64,000 nucleotides of DNA from assembly GCF_000428585.1 (NCBI RefSeq), contig NZ_AUAF01000008.1, forward strand, positions 1-64,000, in the 5' to 3' direction. The notes under the pieces were generated by a model. It worked only from the letters and a program-made list of their open reading frames with translations, was not told where the DNA came from and did not search any database. Shown here one piece after another: positions 8,630-18,271 of this stretch. Numbering within the stretch: position 1 is the first letter of the stretch; each line of letters opens with the position of its first letter. Both the position numbers and the translations under genes were made by a program. Source of the stretch: Zooshikella ganghwensis DSM 15267 (GTDB taxonomy: Bacteria > Pseudomonadota > Gammaproteobacteria > Pseudomonadales > Zooshikellaceae).

Positions 8630-10069
8630 ATGAAGTTGAGTATGCCTCGTTTTGATCACAGTAGCGTTCTTGTTGTTGGCGATGTCATGCTGGACCGTTA
8701 CTGGCATGGTGTTACCTCTCGAATTTCGCCTGAAGCCCCTGTTCCAGTGGTCAAGGTGGGAGAAAAAGAAGACCGGCCAGGTGGGGCAGGAAATGTAGCA
8801 TTGAACATAGCAGCACTGGGTGCACCAGCTTATCTAGTGGGTGTAACAGGAGATGATGAAGCGAGTCATGTGTTACAAGCCTGTCTTGAGGCGGCTGGAG
8901 TATGGTGTAGCTTTCAGCAGGTTAAGGATGAACCTACTATCACAAAGCTCAGAATTATCAGTCGACATCAGCAGTTGATTCGACTGGACTTCGAAGAAGC
9001 TTTTAAGTCTCTTGATGAAGTAGGATTTACTGAGCGCTTTACTAGCCTTCTGCAAAATGTTGATGTGGTAGTCCTCTCTGACTACGGCAAAGGTGCACTG
9101 ACAAAGCCTCAGCAATTAATTCAAGCAGCTAAAGCAGCTGGCAAACCAGTGCTAGTTGACCCGAAAGGAACTGACTTTGCCAAATATCAAGGGGCAACGT
9201 TAATCACACCAAACTTATCAGAGTTTGAAACTGTGGTTGGTGCTTGTCCTGATGAAGCGACACTTACACAGAAAGGAATGGCTTTACTTGCGGAGCTGGA
9301 GCTGGATGCTCTTTTAGTGACACGAAGTGAGCATGGCATGACCTTGCTACGGCCTTCAGGTATCCCTTTACACTTACCTGCCCAAGCGAAAGAGGTGTTT
9401 GATGTAACAGGGGCTGGCGATACAGTTATTGCTGTTATTGCTTCAGCTTTGGGCGCAGGTTTGTCATTGCCTGAGTCTGTTGCATTGGCTAACTTGGCTG
9501 CGGGTATTGTGGTGGGCAAGCTGGGAACTGCTACCGTAAGTGCTCCTGAGTTGCGTCGAGCACTTCAGGGTGAGCCTGATCTTGAAAAAGGTGTGATGAC
9601 GGCAGATCAGCTACTAAGCACCATTGAAGAGGCAAGGGCACAAGGTGAAAAGGTTGTTTTCACCAATGGCTGCTTTGATATCTTGCACGCGGGCCATGTG
9701 GGTTATTTGGAGCAAGCGCGTTCTCTGGGTGACAGGCTGGTGGTGGCTATTAATGATGATGCTTCTGTTCGTCGCCTTAAAGGTGAAGGGCGTCCAGTTA
9801 ATCCCGTTGATCGACGTATGACAGTGTTGGCTGGATTGGCTGCGGTGGATTGGGTTGTCAGTTTTAATGAAGATACTCCTGAGTCTTTGCTGCAAAAGCT
9901 AAAGCCGGATGTTTTGGTAAAAGGTGGGGATTACACAGTAGATAAAGTGGTCGGAGGAGAAATTGTACACAGCTATGGTGGTCAAGTGGCTGTATTGGAC
10001 TTCTTAGATGACTGCTCAACAACTGCAATTGTTAACAAAATCAAATCACCTAAGCTTACTGATAAATAA
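8630..10069 (+). CDS. hldE: Bifunctional heptose-7-phosphate kinase / heptose-1-phosphate adenylyltransferase
   Basis: HldE (RfaE) makes ADP-heptose for the LPS inner core, doing both the D-beta-D-heptose-7-phosphate kinase step and the later ADP transfer. The 479-residue protein has a PfkB/ribokinase domain with GGAGNVA near residue 48 and the anion-hole motif GAGDT at 261-265. The second domain is a nucleotidyltransferase with [13 protein letters not shown] from about 345, which includes the HxGH motif. Both activities look intact. It is probably co-transcribed with msbA and convergent with the following Nudix-like gene. Confidence 0.97.
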   Translation: MKLSMPRFDHSSVLVVGDVMLDRYWHGVTSRISPEAPVPVVKVGEKEDRPGGAGNVALNIAALGAPAYLVGVTGDDEASHVLQACLEAAGVWCSFQQVKDEPTITKLRIISRHQQLIRLDFEEAFKSLDEVGFTERFTSLLQNVDVVVLSDYGKGALTKPQQLIQAAKAAGKPVLVDPKGTDFAKYQGATLITPNLSEFETVVGACPDEATLTQKGMALLAELELDALLVTRSEHGMTLLRPSGIPLHLPAQAKEVFDVTGAGDTVIAVIASALGAGLSLPESVALANLAAGIVVGKLGTATVSAPELRRALQGEPDLEKGVMTADQLLSTIEEARAQGEKVVFTNGCFDILHAGHVGYLEQARSLGDRLVVAINDDASVRRLKGEGRPVNPVDRRMTVLAGLAAVDWVVSFNEDTPESLLQKLKPDVLVKGGDYTVDKVVGGEIVHSYGGQVAVLDFLDDCSTTAIVNKIKSPKLTDK

Positions 10070-10102
10070 AGTGCTGGATATTGTGTTTGCTGTTATGAGC
10101 CT

Positions 10103-11047
10103 TTAAGTATCAGTGCCTTCTTGAAAAGGCTGGTTATTGTCTTTAACCCAAATACCTTGCCGGCTACAAAAGTACTCTGACAAGTAAAACTTGCTAGTGT
10201 CACAAATAGGAATAAGCTGACCATTGTGTAAGGTGGTCGCTTTTCCTGTTAGCTGGTTGTTTTCATTAATTTCTGCCCAAACCACCAATGTATTCTCATT
10301 AAACCTAACCTCAATACTCTGCGACTGATCACTCCAGACATCTTCACAATGGAAGAGTGATAGTTTTTCCTTCTGAATAAAGTCAGGAAGAAGCTTAAAC
10401 TCAAAGTAGCTTACTAGCTGAGCAGACTGTGTGGGTTGGTGCAGATAAAGATGGCACTGCTCTCCCTTAAGTTGATTTTTGTAATATGTCGCTATTTTGT
10501 GATGGGGGCGCTGTGCCTGCGAAAGCATTACTGCTGTTTGAGATTGTGAGTGGAGAGGGATTGATGGGTAAACAATAGGTAGGGGCTTTTGGTCAAAGCT
10601 TGTGACCAAACACTGGCTTCTATCAGGTGTTAGCCATAGCAACTCTTCTGCAACTTCTTGTAATACAGTATTTTGTGGTGAAGATAATGACTCTGAGGGT
10701 ACGAAGCCTGAAGGTAGCTTGAGTACAGTATCCCCAAAATCTGGCCGGATCTGAGGGACTAGTAGCAGCCAGCGTGAGTCCTGCAATTGCACAGTAATAT
10801 GTGCTGAAACCCCCAGGTTATTAAGCAGGATGCAGGCTACATTACTGGAGCAACTGGCTGGCTTAAACGTTGATCTGCTTGCTGCAGCTCTTAGTTGCTG
10901 CAACTGAGTAAAGGATAGTGCTTTCCCCCAGCTTTGGAAATTGGCTTGGTAGCTTGAATCATGCTGCCTAATAAGCCAGACACTTTGGCGGTATGTTGTA
11001 AAAAGACTACTGCTGTATGTGTGTAACAAAGTACCAGAAGCAAGCAT
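10103..11047 (-). CDS. Uncharacterised protein with Nudix-like segment
   Basis: I do not recognise a characterised protein here. About 314 residues from 11047; an upstream in-frame ATG at 11149 would overlap the aldo-keto reductase by 95 bases, and neither start has a convincing ribosome-binding site. A segment around 10640-10710 reads KLPSGFVPSESL then VLQEVAEELLW, which resembles a Nudix box (GxxxxxE, REVxEE). The arginine of REV is replaced by Gln, so hydrolase activity is doubtful. No signal peptide is apparent. It ends a compact operon with the aldo-keto reductase and FAD oxidoreductase. A gene in this position is, from memory, conserved in Pseudomonas beside the same two partners. Confidence 0.6.
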   Translation of the reverse strand: MLASGTLLHTYSSSLFTTYRQSVWLIRQHDSSYQANFQSWGKALSFTQLQQLRAAASRSTFKPASCSSNVACILLNNLGVSAHITVQLQDSRWLLLVPQIRPDFGDTVLKLPSGFVPSESLSSPQNTVLQEVAEELLWLTPDRSQCLVTSFDQKPLPIVYPSIPLHSQSQTAVMLSQAQRPHHKIATYYKNQLKGEQCHLYLHQPTQSAQLVSYFEFKLLPDFIQKEKLSLFHCEDVWSDQSQSIEVRFNENTLVVWAEINENNQLTGKATTLHNGQLIPICDTSKFYLSEYFCSRQGIWVKDNNQPFQEGTDT

Positions 11048-11054
11048 ATTTAAA

Positions 11055-11837
11055 TTAATCAAGGACCTCAGAAATACAAGCGGCATTATGAGCCAAGTGG
11101 GTTGGGGTAATGGTTCCCACAATAGTGCTTGTAACCGCTGGGTGGGCAAAAATGAATGCCATACTCTTTTTTACTGGGTCGCCATCTTCTAGGCAAATAT
11201 GGCCGCTACCTAACGCCTTTTTGACAAATATGGCTTTTTGGTTAGAAGCAGCATAGTCAAGAACAGGTTGCTCTGTTTGATCTGCCAGGTTATAGGTTGC
11301 CATAACTATATCTGCTTGACTTGCAGCTAAAATGCCACCCTCAACAGTTTTGGTGGACATACCAAAGGCACGTATTTTTCCTGTTTTTTTGAGGTCACTT
11401 AAGTAATCCAGGATACCAAAGTGCTGGATAATATATTCATCATTACCATCTGAGTGCACAAGTACCATATCCAAACAGTCGACATTAAGACGTTGGCAAC
11501 TTCGCTCAATGCTTAGCTTTGCCGCTTCTGGGGTAAAGTCAAAAGAAGACTGGCCTTGTTCAAATGACTCACCCACTTTTGTACAGATGAGCCAATCATT
11601 TTTAACTTTATGTAGAAGTGAGCCTAGGCGTTCCTCGCTGGAGCCATAAGCGGGTGCTGTATCAATCAGGTTAATACCAAGCTCTTTCGCTTGTGACAAT
11701 AAACTCAGTACGGCTCTATCATCTGGAATGGAAAACTGCTTGGGGTATTTAACTCCCTGATTTCGACCCAGCTTAACGGTACCTAGCCCTAAGGCTGAAA
11801 CCCACAAATCAGTCTTTGCCACCTGTCGACGTTGCAT
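11055..11837 (-). CDS. Aldo/keto reductase
   Basis: A 260-residue NAD(P)H-dependent aldo/keto reductase with a TIM barrel fold. The catalytic tetrad is visible as Asp59 and Tyr64 in LIDTAPAYGSSEERLG, Lys87 in ICTKVGE and His128 in MVLVHSDG. The likely start is 11837, where the ATG shares its A with the TAA of the upstream FAD oxidoreductase and GGAGGA lies upstream. The ATG at 11855 is less likely. Substrate is unknown. Tight coupling to an FAD oxidoreductase suggests they act on one small metabolite. Confidence 0.88.
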   Translation of the reverse strand: MQRRQVAKTDLWVSALGLGTVKLGRNQGVKYPKQFSIPDDRAVLSLLSQAKELGINLIDTAPAYGSSEERLGSLLHKVKNDWLICTKVGESFEQGQSSFDFTPEAAKLSIERSCQRLNVDCLDMVLVHSDGNDEYIIQHFGILDYLSDLKKTGKIRAFGMSTKTVEGGILAASQADIVMATYNLADQTEQPVLDYAASNQKAIFVKKALGSGHICLEDGDPVKKSMAFIFAHPAVTSTIVGTITPTHLAHNAACISEVLD

Positions 11838-13060
11838 TAAAAAAAGTCCTCCCAAAATGGAGGAGCTATGGGGGCCAGGGGCAGATTGTTTGGTAAATGC
11901 TGGGTATGACTTTGGTCGGTTGGTGATGTCAATCTGTCAGTAATACCATCAAGATTAAGTAGTTTGATCACTTCATCCGCAAGGTTGGGAGCTAAAGCAA
12001 GCTTAGTTGGCCAGCATATAATGCCATTATGCACAGGCTTGCAGTAAGCTGCATCAGGTCGAATATAGGAAAGCTGTTTTGGCTCAGCTCGGTTAACATG
12101 TAAGGTTGCCCATTGAACCTCGGAAAAGTCGATCCATGGGAGCAGTTTCTTCAGTTCTTTCTGAGCAATTTCAATCTGCTCGCTTGCAGAGCGTTTTACC
12201 CCTGTCTCTGCGATTTCACCACCTAAGTACCAAACCCAATCACCATCTGCAGTTGGATGACTAGAGACGGTAAGCCTGGGTACTGTGCTGGTGCCAATGC
12301 AGTGAGCATAGAGTGGGTTAGGATGACTATGCTTAACCATCACCATATGGAGTGGACGTGTTTGCTGCTTAGGCTCATTGACTCCCCACTTGGTCATAAG
12401 TGAGGCCGTCCCTTCTCCAGAGGTGAAGACATAGCGTTTGGCAGTGAAAAGGTACTCAACATCTTGATATTGAAGCTTTATACCTGTGATTTCATGCTGC
12501 TCGTTGGTGAGTAGCTGTGTGGTATTTTGCCAGTCAACCTTAATGGCTTGCTGTCTTATTGGCTTTACAAGTTCATCAACTAAGCTAGGTATATCCAATA
12601 CCAACTCATTAAGTTGATAAACACTGCCTTTGAATTTAGGGTTTCTAAAAATGTGTGGAATATTGTCAGGTTTGAGTGGGGTGACTCGCCCTCTCAAAGC
12701 TTTGCTGGCAAAAAATGTTGTAAGTTTTGATCCAATGCCAGCAGTAGACCAGAGGTAATGATGAGGCGAAAGAACTTTTACTTGGCTAAGGTCGAACTCC
12801 CCGGTTCCATTCAGGCATTTACGCCAGCGATCTGGCATACCCGCAATGCATTCTGAGGCCTTGGTTAAGTTGCCTGACAGGGCATACTTGGTACCACCGT
12901 GGATGATACCTTGTGAGCGGCTGGTTTGAATGCCACCTAATTGGTGCTCTTCAAGTAACAGGGTTTGGAACCCATTTTTATGCAGGGCATTGGTTAACCA
13001 AAGGCCGGCAATTCCTCCACCAATCACAATTACATCAGTTTCTATACGTACTTGCTGCAT
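11837..13060 (-). CDS. FAD-dependent oxidoreductase (glycerol-3-phosphate dehydrogenase-like)
   Basis: A 407-residue DAO-superfamily flavoenzyme. The dinucleotide-binding motif GGGIAGLW sits at 14-21 with the acidic end of beta-2 in LLLEEHQLGG. SQGIIHGGTKYAL at about 49-61 resembles the region that contacts FAD in glycerol-3-phosphate dehydrogenases. It lacks a membrane segment. It is the first gene of a three-gene minus-strand unit; its stop overlaps the next start by one base. A homologue sits between waaA and hldE in Pseudomonas (from memory). The real substrate is not known to me. Confidence 0.82.
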   Translation of the reverse strand: MQQVRIETDVIVIGGGIAGLWLTNALHKNGFQTLLLEEHQLGGIQTSRSQGIIHGGTKYALSGNLTKASECIAGMPDRWRKCLNGTGEFDLSQVKVLSPHHYLWSTAGIGSKLTTFFASKALRGRVTPLKPDNIPHIFRNPKFKGSVYQLNELVLDIPSLVDELVKPIRQQAIKVDWQNTTQLLTNEQHEITGIKLQYQDVEYLFTAKRYVFTSGEGTASLMTKWGVNEPKQQTRPLHMVMVKHSHPNPLYAHCIGTSTVPRLTVSSHPTADGDWVWYLGGEIAETGVKRSASEQIEIAQKELKKLLPWIDFSEVQWATLHVNRAEPKQLSYIRPDAAYCKPVHNGIICWPTKLALAPNLADEVIKLLNLDGITDRLTSPTDQSHTQHLPNNLPLAPIAPPFWEDFF

Positions 13061-13219
13061 ATGTATCTAACTGCTTGCTCAACCAATAAGGAATCTGGGA
13101 GTATACGCCAGCAAGCTGGATTGGTCATCTCTCTGCAGAGTGGATGAGTTAGCATGCTGTGCTGTATTCATCATTAGGGACCTTAATTTTTTTGATTCTA
13201 TGTCAGTTGGGAGAAGTCA

Positions 13220-14548
13220 TTGCTATCACGCCTGCTTTATACGTTGTTATTTTATAGCGTAATGCCATTTGTGCTATTAAGGCTAAGCTATCGTGCTGTT
13301 AAAGCACCAGACTATGCAAAGCGCTGGAGAGAACGTTTTGGCTGGTTTACCCCGCGGAATACTCGTCGGCCAGCAATATGGGTTCACTCAGTCTCGGTCG
13401 GTGAAACCCTCGCTGCGATCCCGCTGATCAATAAGCTTCAAGAGTGCTACCCTCAGCATCAGCTTGTGGTAACGACAATGACCCCAACAGGCTCAGCTCA
13501 AGTAAAAAGTAAATTGGGTGATCAAGTCTTTCATGTCTATGCGCCTTATGACTTACCAGGAGCTGTACAGCGATTTTTAGCCAAAATCCAGCCAGATCTA
13601 GCAATTATGATGGAAACCGAGCTTTGGCCGAATACCATTGCAGCATGTCATGCTCAAGAAATACCCGTGATACTTGCAAATGCGCGCCTATCGCATAAAT
13701 CTGCCAATGGTTATGCTAAGTTCAGATCGCTCGTCGAACCAATGTTAAGGCAATTATCGCTGGTAGCTGCTCAAGATCAGGCATCAGCAGATAGATTTAA
13801 AGATTTAGGGGTTGCTGCTGACAAGGTATCAGTGACAGGAAGCATCAAGTTTGATCTTCAGCCAGATCAAGACCAAGTGGCTACAGGTTGCACCTTGAGG
13901 CAACAATGGCTGGAAAGTGGCAAAAAACAGGCGGTTTGGGTAGCAGCAAGTACGCATCCAGGGGAAGATGAGCAGGTGCTAAGGGCTCATCAACAGTTAC
14001 TAAAAACTCATCCACAGGTACTTTTGATATTGGTACCAAGGCATCCAGAGCGGTTTAATCAGGTGGCAACACTCATTGAGCAAGCTGGACTTCGCTATAT
14101 ACGCCGGACTAGTCAGCAACTAGCAGATGAGCAAACCCAAGTTATTTTAGGTGACACTATGGGTGAGCTATTAATGTTTTTTGCGGCATGTGATGTGGCA
14201 TTTATCGGTGGCAGCTTAGTACCTCATGGTGGGCATAATATGCTTGAGGCGTCTGCTCTTGGTAAACCTGTGCTAACTGGAACTCATGTTTTTAATTTTA
14301 TGGAGATTAGCAAGCTGTTAAGTGAGAGTGGAGGGTTGCTGTGGGTTAATGATGCAGAAACCTTGGTTATAGAAGTTGGAAAGCTTTTAAAATCCCCAGC
14401 ACAGGCTGAGATATTAGGGCAGAAGGGGTTGCAACTGGTTTCTCAGCACCGAGGTGCTATTGACCGGCTGCTTGTGCACATTGCTGCAATAACTGGCTTA
14501 GCTCACCAAGAAAGGGGGTCTTTGCCAAGCTCACAAATAAAGGAATAA
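13220..14548 (+). CDS. waaA: 3-deoxy-D-manno-octulosonic acid transferase
   Basis: WaaA (KdtA) transfers Kdo from CMP-Kdo to lipid IVA at the inner face of the cytoplasmic membrane. The 442-residue GT30 protein has an N-terminal membrane anchor (about 1-22), WVHSVSVGETLAA with the conserved Glu near 60, and the C-terminal GGHNMLEASALGKPVLTG sugar-nucleotide region near residue 335. The start is a TTG at 13220 preceded by GGGAG at a good distance; I see no better ATG that keeps the membrane anchor. It is divergent from the FAD oxidoreductase gene and convergent with tolC. Confidence 0.95.
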   Translation: MLSRLLYTLLFYSVMPFVLLRLSYRAVKAPDYAKRWRERFGWFTPRNTRRPAIWVHSVSVGETLAAIPLINKLQECYPQHQLVVTTMTPTGSAQVKSKLGDQVFHVYAPYDLPGAVQRFLAKIQPDLAIMMETELWPNTIAACHAQEIPVILANARLSHKSANGYAKFRSLVEPMLRQLSLVAAQDQASADRFKDLGVAADKVSVTGSIKFDLQPDQDQVATGCTLRQQWLESGKKQAVWVAASTHPGEDEQVLRAHQQLLKTHPQVLLILVPRHPERFNQVATLIEQAGLRYIRRTSQQLADEQTQVILGDTMGELLMFFAACDVAFIGGSLVPHGGHNMLEASALGKPVLTGTHVFNFMEISKLLSESGGLLWVNDAETLVIEVGKLLKSPAQAEILGQKGLQLVSQHRGAIDRLLVHIAAITGLAHQERGSLPSSQIKE

Positions 14549-14624
14549 ATCGCGCGAAGTGAAAGGAGGATAATGAAGGGCGATAGTACGGTAGCCTCGC
14601 TCATCACAAGCAAAAACTACCCAC

Positions 14625-14663
14625 AAGCCAAGAGACTCTTCATTATTATCAGCGTCTCGGCTT
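14625..14663. terminator. Hairpin between convergent waaA and tolC
   Basis: AAGCCAAGAGAC (14625-14636) can pair with GTCTCGGCTT (14654-14663) with a small bulge and an 18-base loop. It sits between two convergent genes, where a bidirectional terminator is expected, but there is no clear T-run on either side. Termination is a weak inference. Confidence 0.35.
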
Positions 14664-14698
14664 ATGGGTTAGGCAGTAAAGTTCAGTTTACAATGTTG

Positions 14699-16093
14699 TT
14701 ATTGATAGTTGAGTGGTGGGAGCAGTTCAGTATCTTGCTTTTTAGTCACCCAGTTGTTCAATGTTTTTAAATCACGTTCATCAAGCGTGCCTGCTGCTCT
14801 CCTTAGGCGTAAAGAGTTGATAATGTAGTCATAGCGGGCATTGAGATAATCTCGCTGAGAGTTATACAGTACTTGCTGGGCTTGCAAGACATCAATGATA
14901 TTCCGAGTTCCAACTTCATAACCGCTTTCAGTGGCCTCAAGGGCACTCATAGATGAAATGGTACTTTGCCAGCGTGCATCAACCTTTTGCACGTCAGCCA
15001 CAATGGTGCTGAAGAGATTGCGGGTATTCTGAAAGGCATTCCGCTGAGCAAACTCCTCTTGTTTTTGAGCCTGAGTCAGCTTATGGGTGGACTCTCTGAC
15101 TTGAGAACTCGTTAAGCCACCTGAAAAAATAGGCAGGTCAACTTGGAGCTTGTAAACAGTTCTATCTGACTTTCCAGAAAAATCATCAATTGAGCTGGTA
15201 CTTGAAGCTCCTGCGGTATGCTCATATTGAGCCACAGCATTAACAGTAGGGGCGTGGCCTGATTTATTTTGTCTTAATAATTCTTCTGCTGCACGAACTG
15301 AGTCTCGGGCAACCTTGATATCCAGGTTTTGTGTCATTGCATTGTCAACCCAGTCTTTGCGGCGGTTGGGGATAGGCGTTTTGACAGGCATTTGTTTATC
15401 AAGCTTACCGATAGAGGGGACGTACTCACCAGTAATGGTACGCAGCTTTTCTAAACTGACATCGACATCGTTCTCTGCAACAATTCGGTCGACCCGTGCA
15501 GTGTCATAGCTGGCTTTAGCTTCTAATACATCAGTTTTGGCGACAAGGCCAACCTCAAAACGTTGCTCTGCCTGATCATATTGCCGCTTGAAGGCTGCTT
15601 CTTTAGCTTTTGCTGTAGCCAAGGTATCTTGTGCTCTTAACACATCAAAATATGCTTCTGCCACTCGCAAGATGAGTTTTTGTAGTTCAAGCTGAAACTG
15701 GTGGCGGGCTTGTTCTGTTAGCACTTTGGAACGTGTGTAGTTAAACCACTTACTTAAGTCAAACAGTGGCTGTTGCAATTGAGCTGACCAGCCGTGCGAG
15801 TTACCGCTAGTGGTGCGGTTAGTCGAAGCTAAATCGTTGGCATCCAGCAGGTGAGTTTTGGTTTTTTGGGTGCTGGCACTCGCTGAGATTTGGGGTAAAA
15901 GTTGAGATCTGCCCTGGTCATCCAGTTCTTCTCCCGCCTTTAGTGCAGCTTTGGCGGCAGCAAATTCTGCGTCATTATCCAGAGCTAATTGATAAACTTC
16001 CATAAGATCAAGAGGCTTATCAGCAAAAGAGGACAGGGGGACGAGGACTAGTGCTGTCACCAAAAACCATTTGGGTGAACGTCGCTTTTTCAT
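14699..16093 (-). CDS. tolC: TolC family outer membrane efflux protein
   Basis: TolC forms the outer-membrane and periplasmic exit duct for RND pumps and type I secretion. The 464-residue precursor starts with a signal peptide (KKRRSPKWFLVTALVLVPLS, cleavage near SFA-DKP). It has the two tandem repeats of the OEP family, with alpha-barrel segments such as FDLSKWFNYTRSKVLTEQA, VGLVAKTDVLEAKA and the equivalent VGTRNIIDVLQAQQVLYNSQRDYL in the second half. No pump genes are adjacent, which fits a general-purpose TolC. The tolC-waaA proximity is shared with Pseudomonas. Confidence 0.93.
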   Translation of the reverse strand: MKKRRSPKWFLVTALVLVPLSSFADKPLDLMEVYQLALDNDAEFAAAKAALKAGEELDDQGRSQLLPQISASASTQKTKTHLLDANDLASTNRTTSGNSHGWSAQLQQPLFDLSKWFNYTRSKVLTEQARHQFQLELQKLILRVAEAYFDVLRAQDTLATAKAKEAAFKRQYDQAEQRFEVGLVAKTDVLEAKASYDTARVDRIVAENDVDVSLEKLRTITGEYVPSIGKLDKQMPVKTPIPNRRKDWVDNAMTQNLDIKVARDSVRAAEELLRQNKSGHAPTVNAVAQYEHTAGASSTSSIDDFSGKSDRTVYKLQVDLPIFSGGLTSSQVRESTHKLTQAQKQEEFAQRNAFQNTRNLFSTIVADVQKVDARWQSTISSMSALEATESGYEVGTRNIIDVLQAQQVLYNSQRDYLNARYDYIINSLRLRRAAGTLDERDLKTLNNWVTKKQDTELLPPLNYQ

Positions 16094-16555
16094 AGTAAAA
16101 AGATTCCTGAGCCTTTAGGGTTCTCGTCAGTTTGGTTGGCAAGAACGGGTATACTGTTATAACAAAAAACTGTACTCAAATAGTTAATTATTGCGCTAAA
16201 CAATATTTAATAAGAGAAGATTATCAAATATTGATATGTAATAACAAAGAGTAACAAATTTTAGAGCGGTGAAATGAACAACGACCTGCTTTCCCTAGGG
16301 AGGTTTGTAAGCGAACAAGGATAATCTTATGGCGTCAGGATTCCTGTAAATCAGCGGAATAAAAAGTTGGTAGAAGGGTGAAATTTATACAGTTGTTATT
16401 TCGGCAGCTTATTTCCCTAAATAGGGCTTCAATGATATGCTTTTCTAAGAAAGTAGTGTTATTAAAAGCCTTTATAATCAGGAAATTACCAAGTATAAAG
16501 CGTTTTTTTTGTCAAGTTTTATGCTTGAAAGATATTGCAAAGCAGTGAGCAGAAC
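16094..16555. promoter_or_regulatory. Divergent intergenic region, tolC / yqiB
   Basis: This 460-base AT-rich region separates tolC (minus) from yqiB (plus) and must contain both promoters. I see short palindromes (CAGGATTCCTG near 16337 and CCCTAAATAGGG near 16412) and, just before yqiB, TTGTCA-16-GATATT (about 16509-16536) as a weak promoter candidate. Two genes that I recall at this position in Pseudomonas (thiC and a Nudix ADP-ribose pyrophosphatase) are absent. I looked for a TPP riboswitch core and did not find one. Confidence 0.4.
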
Positions 16556-17005
16556 ATGGGTAAAGCTGAATACAAAGTTGACCTCGTTGAGCTACAAACA
16601 CAGTGTGAAACAAACTATGCTCGCTTTCTTAAGCTGTTGCCTGGACTGGAAACAAAAGAACAGGCACATCTCGCTGTAAGAATGGGAAGCCAGCAGTTTA
16701 TGGTGACGTTTACTGTGGTTGAGCGCTGTAAATATACCACTGTTTTAAGTATGCGCTATGAGCAAGGGCTTGGCTCTTGGCTAATACTTCCACTATTTCA
16801 AGTGCGTCTTTACCATGATGTGAGCATGGCAGAGGTAATAAGTATTCATAAACAACGCAATACAGCAGCAAAATACCCTTACCCAAACCCTCAGATGTTT
16901 TATCCTGATGAAAAGGCTCAGCATAATCGGCTATTGTCGGAGTGCTTGGTAAACTGTTTGGAGCATGGGTATGATCTTGATATGGTTAGCATACCCTCAC
17001 AGTGA
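16556..17005 (+). CDS. yqiB: DUF1249 family protein YqiB
   Basis: A cytoplasmic protein of 149 residues from the 16556 ATG, belonging to the DUF1249/YqiB family of unknown function that is almost always encoded beside cpdA. Typical features are the N-terminal YKVDLVELQTQCETNYARF, LPLFQVRLYHDVSMAEV near residue 85 and the C-terminal HNRLLSECLVNCLEHG. An upstream TTG at 16535 would add seven residues and is less likely. The next gene, 170 bases on, is cpdA. Confidence 0.85.
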   Translation: MGKAEYKVDLVELQTQCETNYARFLKLLPGLETKEQAHLAVRMGSQQFMVTFTVVERCKYTTVLSMRYEQGLGSWLILPLFQVRLYHDVSMAEVISIHKQRNTAAKYPYPNPQMFYPDEKAQHNRLLSECLVNCLEHGYDLDMVSIPSQ

Positions 17006-17175
17006 AACAGTTTTTATGTGAACTGTGTTTGATTATGTGCGATCTTAAGTTGGGGATGGAAACAAGATTGCTATAGTAGGTAAATTGTAGGGTAGGTAAG
17101 ACGCTCACCAATAAGTGAGTTTTTATTGAGTTAAAATCGTTGGTCAGCTTTTCACTCGATTGCAGGAGTCAGACG

Positions 17176-17982
17176 TTGTCTGCCGACAATTCTAATAACA
17201 CAGTTACCATAATTCAGATTACGGACTCTCACCTTTTTCAAACGGCTGATGGTCGTTTATTGGGTATGAATACCCAAGATAGTCTCAAAGAAGTCATTAA
17301 AAAAATTCAACTGGATATTGATAACGTAGACTTAATATTAGCTACTGGTGACATATCCCAAGATGGCTCACTCCGATCTTATAAAGAGTTTGCTCGGCTG
17401 GTAAATGGTATGGGCGTGTCGTCATATTGGCTGCCAGGGAATCATGATGAGTTTCGAGTGATGGCCCAACTGTTTGCCGGTAAAACAAACCTGTATAAAA
17501 AGATTACCACTGGGAACTGGCAAATTATTATGCTGAACTCAACGGTTCCTGGTAAGGTATTTGGTCAATTGAGTCAGGCTGAGCTGAACTTTTTAAATAC
17601 TTCCCTCAAAAATGCTGAGCGACCTAATGTACTTGTTTGTCTTCATCACCACCCTGTACCTGTAAATAGTGCATGGATTGATCAAATTGGTTTGCGTAAT
17701 GCAGAAGCTTTGTTTGAAACGCTTGCTAATTATGACAGTGTTCGTGCTATTGCCTGTGGGCATATTCATCAGGAATATGATCAAGTTCATGACGGTATTA
17801 GAGTGCTCGCCTCTCCATCTACGTGTGTACAGTTTTCGCCAGGTAGCGAAACTTTTCAGGCAGATGAGAGTGCGCCAGGTTATCGGGTTTTCCGTCTAGG
17901 TGCTGATGGGCAGATAGATACATTTGTTGAGAGAGTGACGCATATTGACTTTGAGATTGACTACAGTGTCAAAGGTTACTAA
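17176..17982 (+). CDS. cpdA: 3',5'-cyclic-AMP phosphodiesterase
   Basis: CpdA hydrolyses cAMP to AMP and so limits CRP/Vfr signalling. The calcineurin-like metallophosphatase motifs are complete: TDSH (about 16-19), ATGDIS, LPGNHDE, HHHPV and GHIHQE. I choose the TTG at 17176 (268 residues) because AGGAG lies seven bases upstream. An alternative TTG at 17140 has no such site. Length is close to the E. coli enzyme. Placement between yqiB and yqiA is the classic parE-upstream arrangement. Confidence 0.92.
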   Translation: MSADNSNNTVTIIQITDSHLFQTADGRLLGMNTQDSLKEVIKKIQLDIDNVDLILATGDISQDGSLRSYKEFARLVNGMGVSSYWLPGNHDEFRVMAQLFAGKTNLYKKITTGNWQIIMLNSTVPGKVFGQLSQAELNFLNTSLKNAERPNVLVCLHHHPVPVNSAWIDQIGLRNAEALFETLANYDSVRAIACGHIHQEYDQVHDGIRVLASPSTCVQFSPGSETFQADESAPGYRVFRLGADGQIDTFVERVTHIDFEIDYSVKGY

Positions 17983-18069
17983 TTTGTCTCTTAACTAAAG
18001 ACTGAGTGTGAAGTAATAAGCAGCCGCTTATCCCCAGAATAATTAATCCTTTTTATTATCGCCTAAAAG

Positions 18070-18103
18070 CGCTAACTGTTGTATTTATGTACAACATTGA
18101 GCG
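18070..18103. repeat. Imperfect inverted repeat between cpdA and yqiA
   Basis: TGTTGTA (18077-18083) and TACAACA (18090-18096) form a perfect 7-bp stem with a six-base loop, and CGCT/AGCG extends it at the outer ends. There is no following T-run, so it may be a weak terminator, processing site or operator within the 289-base gap after cpdA. No gene is apparent in that gap. Confidence 0.45.
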
Positions 18104-18271
18104 ATTAGTCCATCATCACTCTCCCATAGCTCAATCTATTCGCTAGCTGAGTATTGTTCAGACTGCTGTTGAGCTATGTATAGCTGGCTCTAGCATTATA
18201 CTAGTCATTGCTGATAAACAAGAATCACTGTTGGTTATTGTTAGAGCAGTGTTAGCAACTCAAGGTAAGAT

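Noticed and set aside
14573-14770. 65-residue ORF after waaA with a strong GGAGG-like site
   Set aside because: It runs antisense into the 3' end of tolC and its protein has no recognisable feature; the purine run may be chance. Kept out of the gene list.
16260-16370. TPP riboswitch upstream of yqiB or tolC
   Set aside because: GGATAAT recalls the thi-box, but the CTGAGA and other conserved elements are missing and neither gene is thiamine-related.
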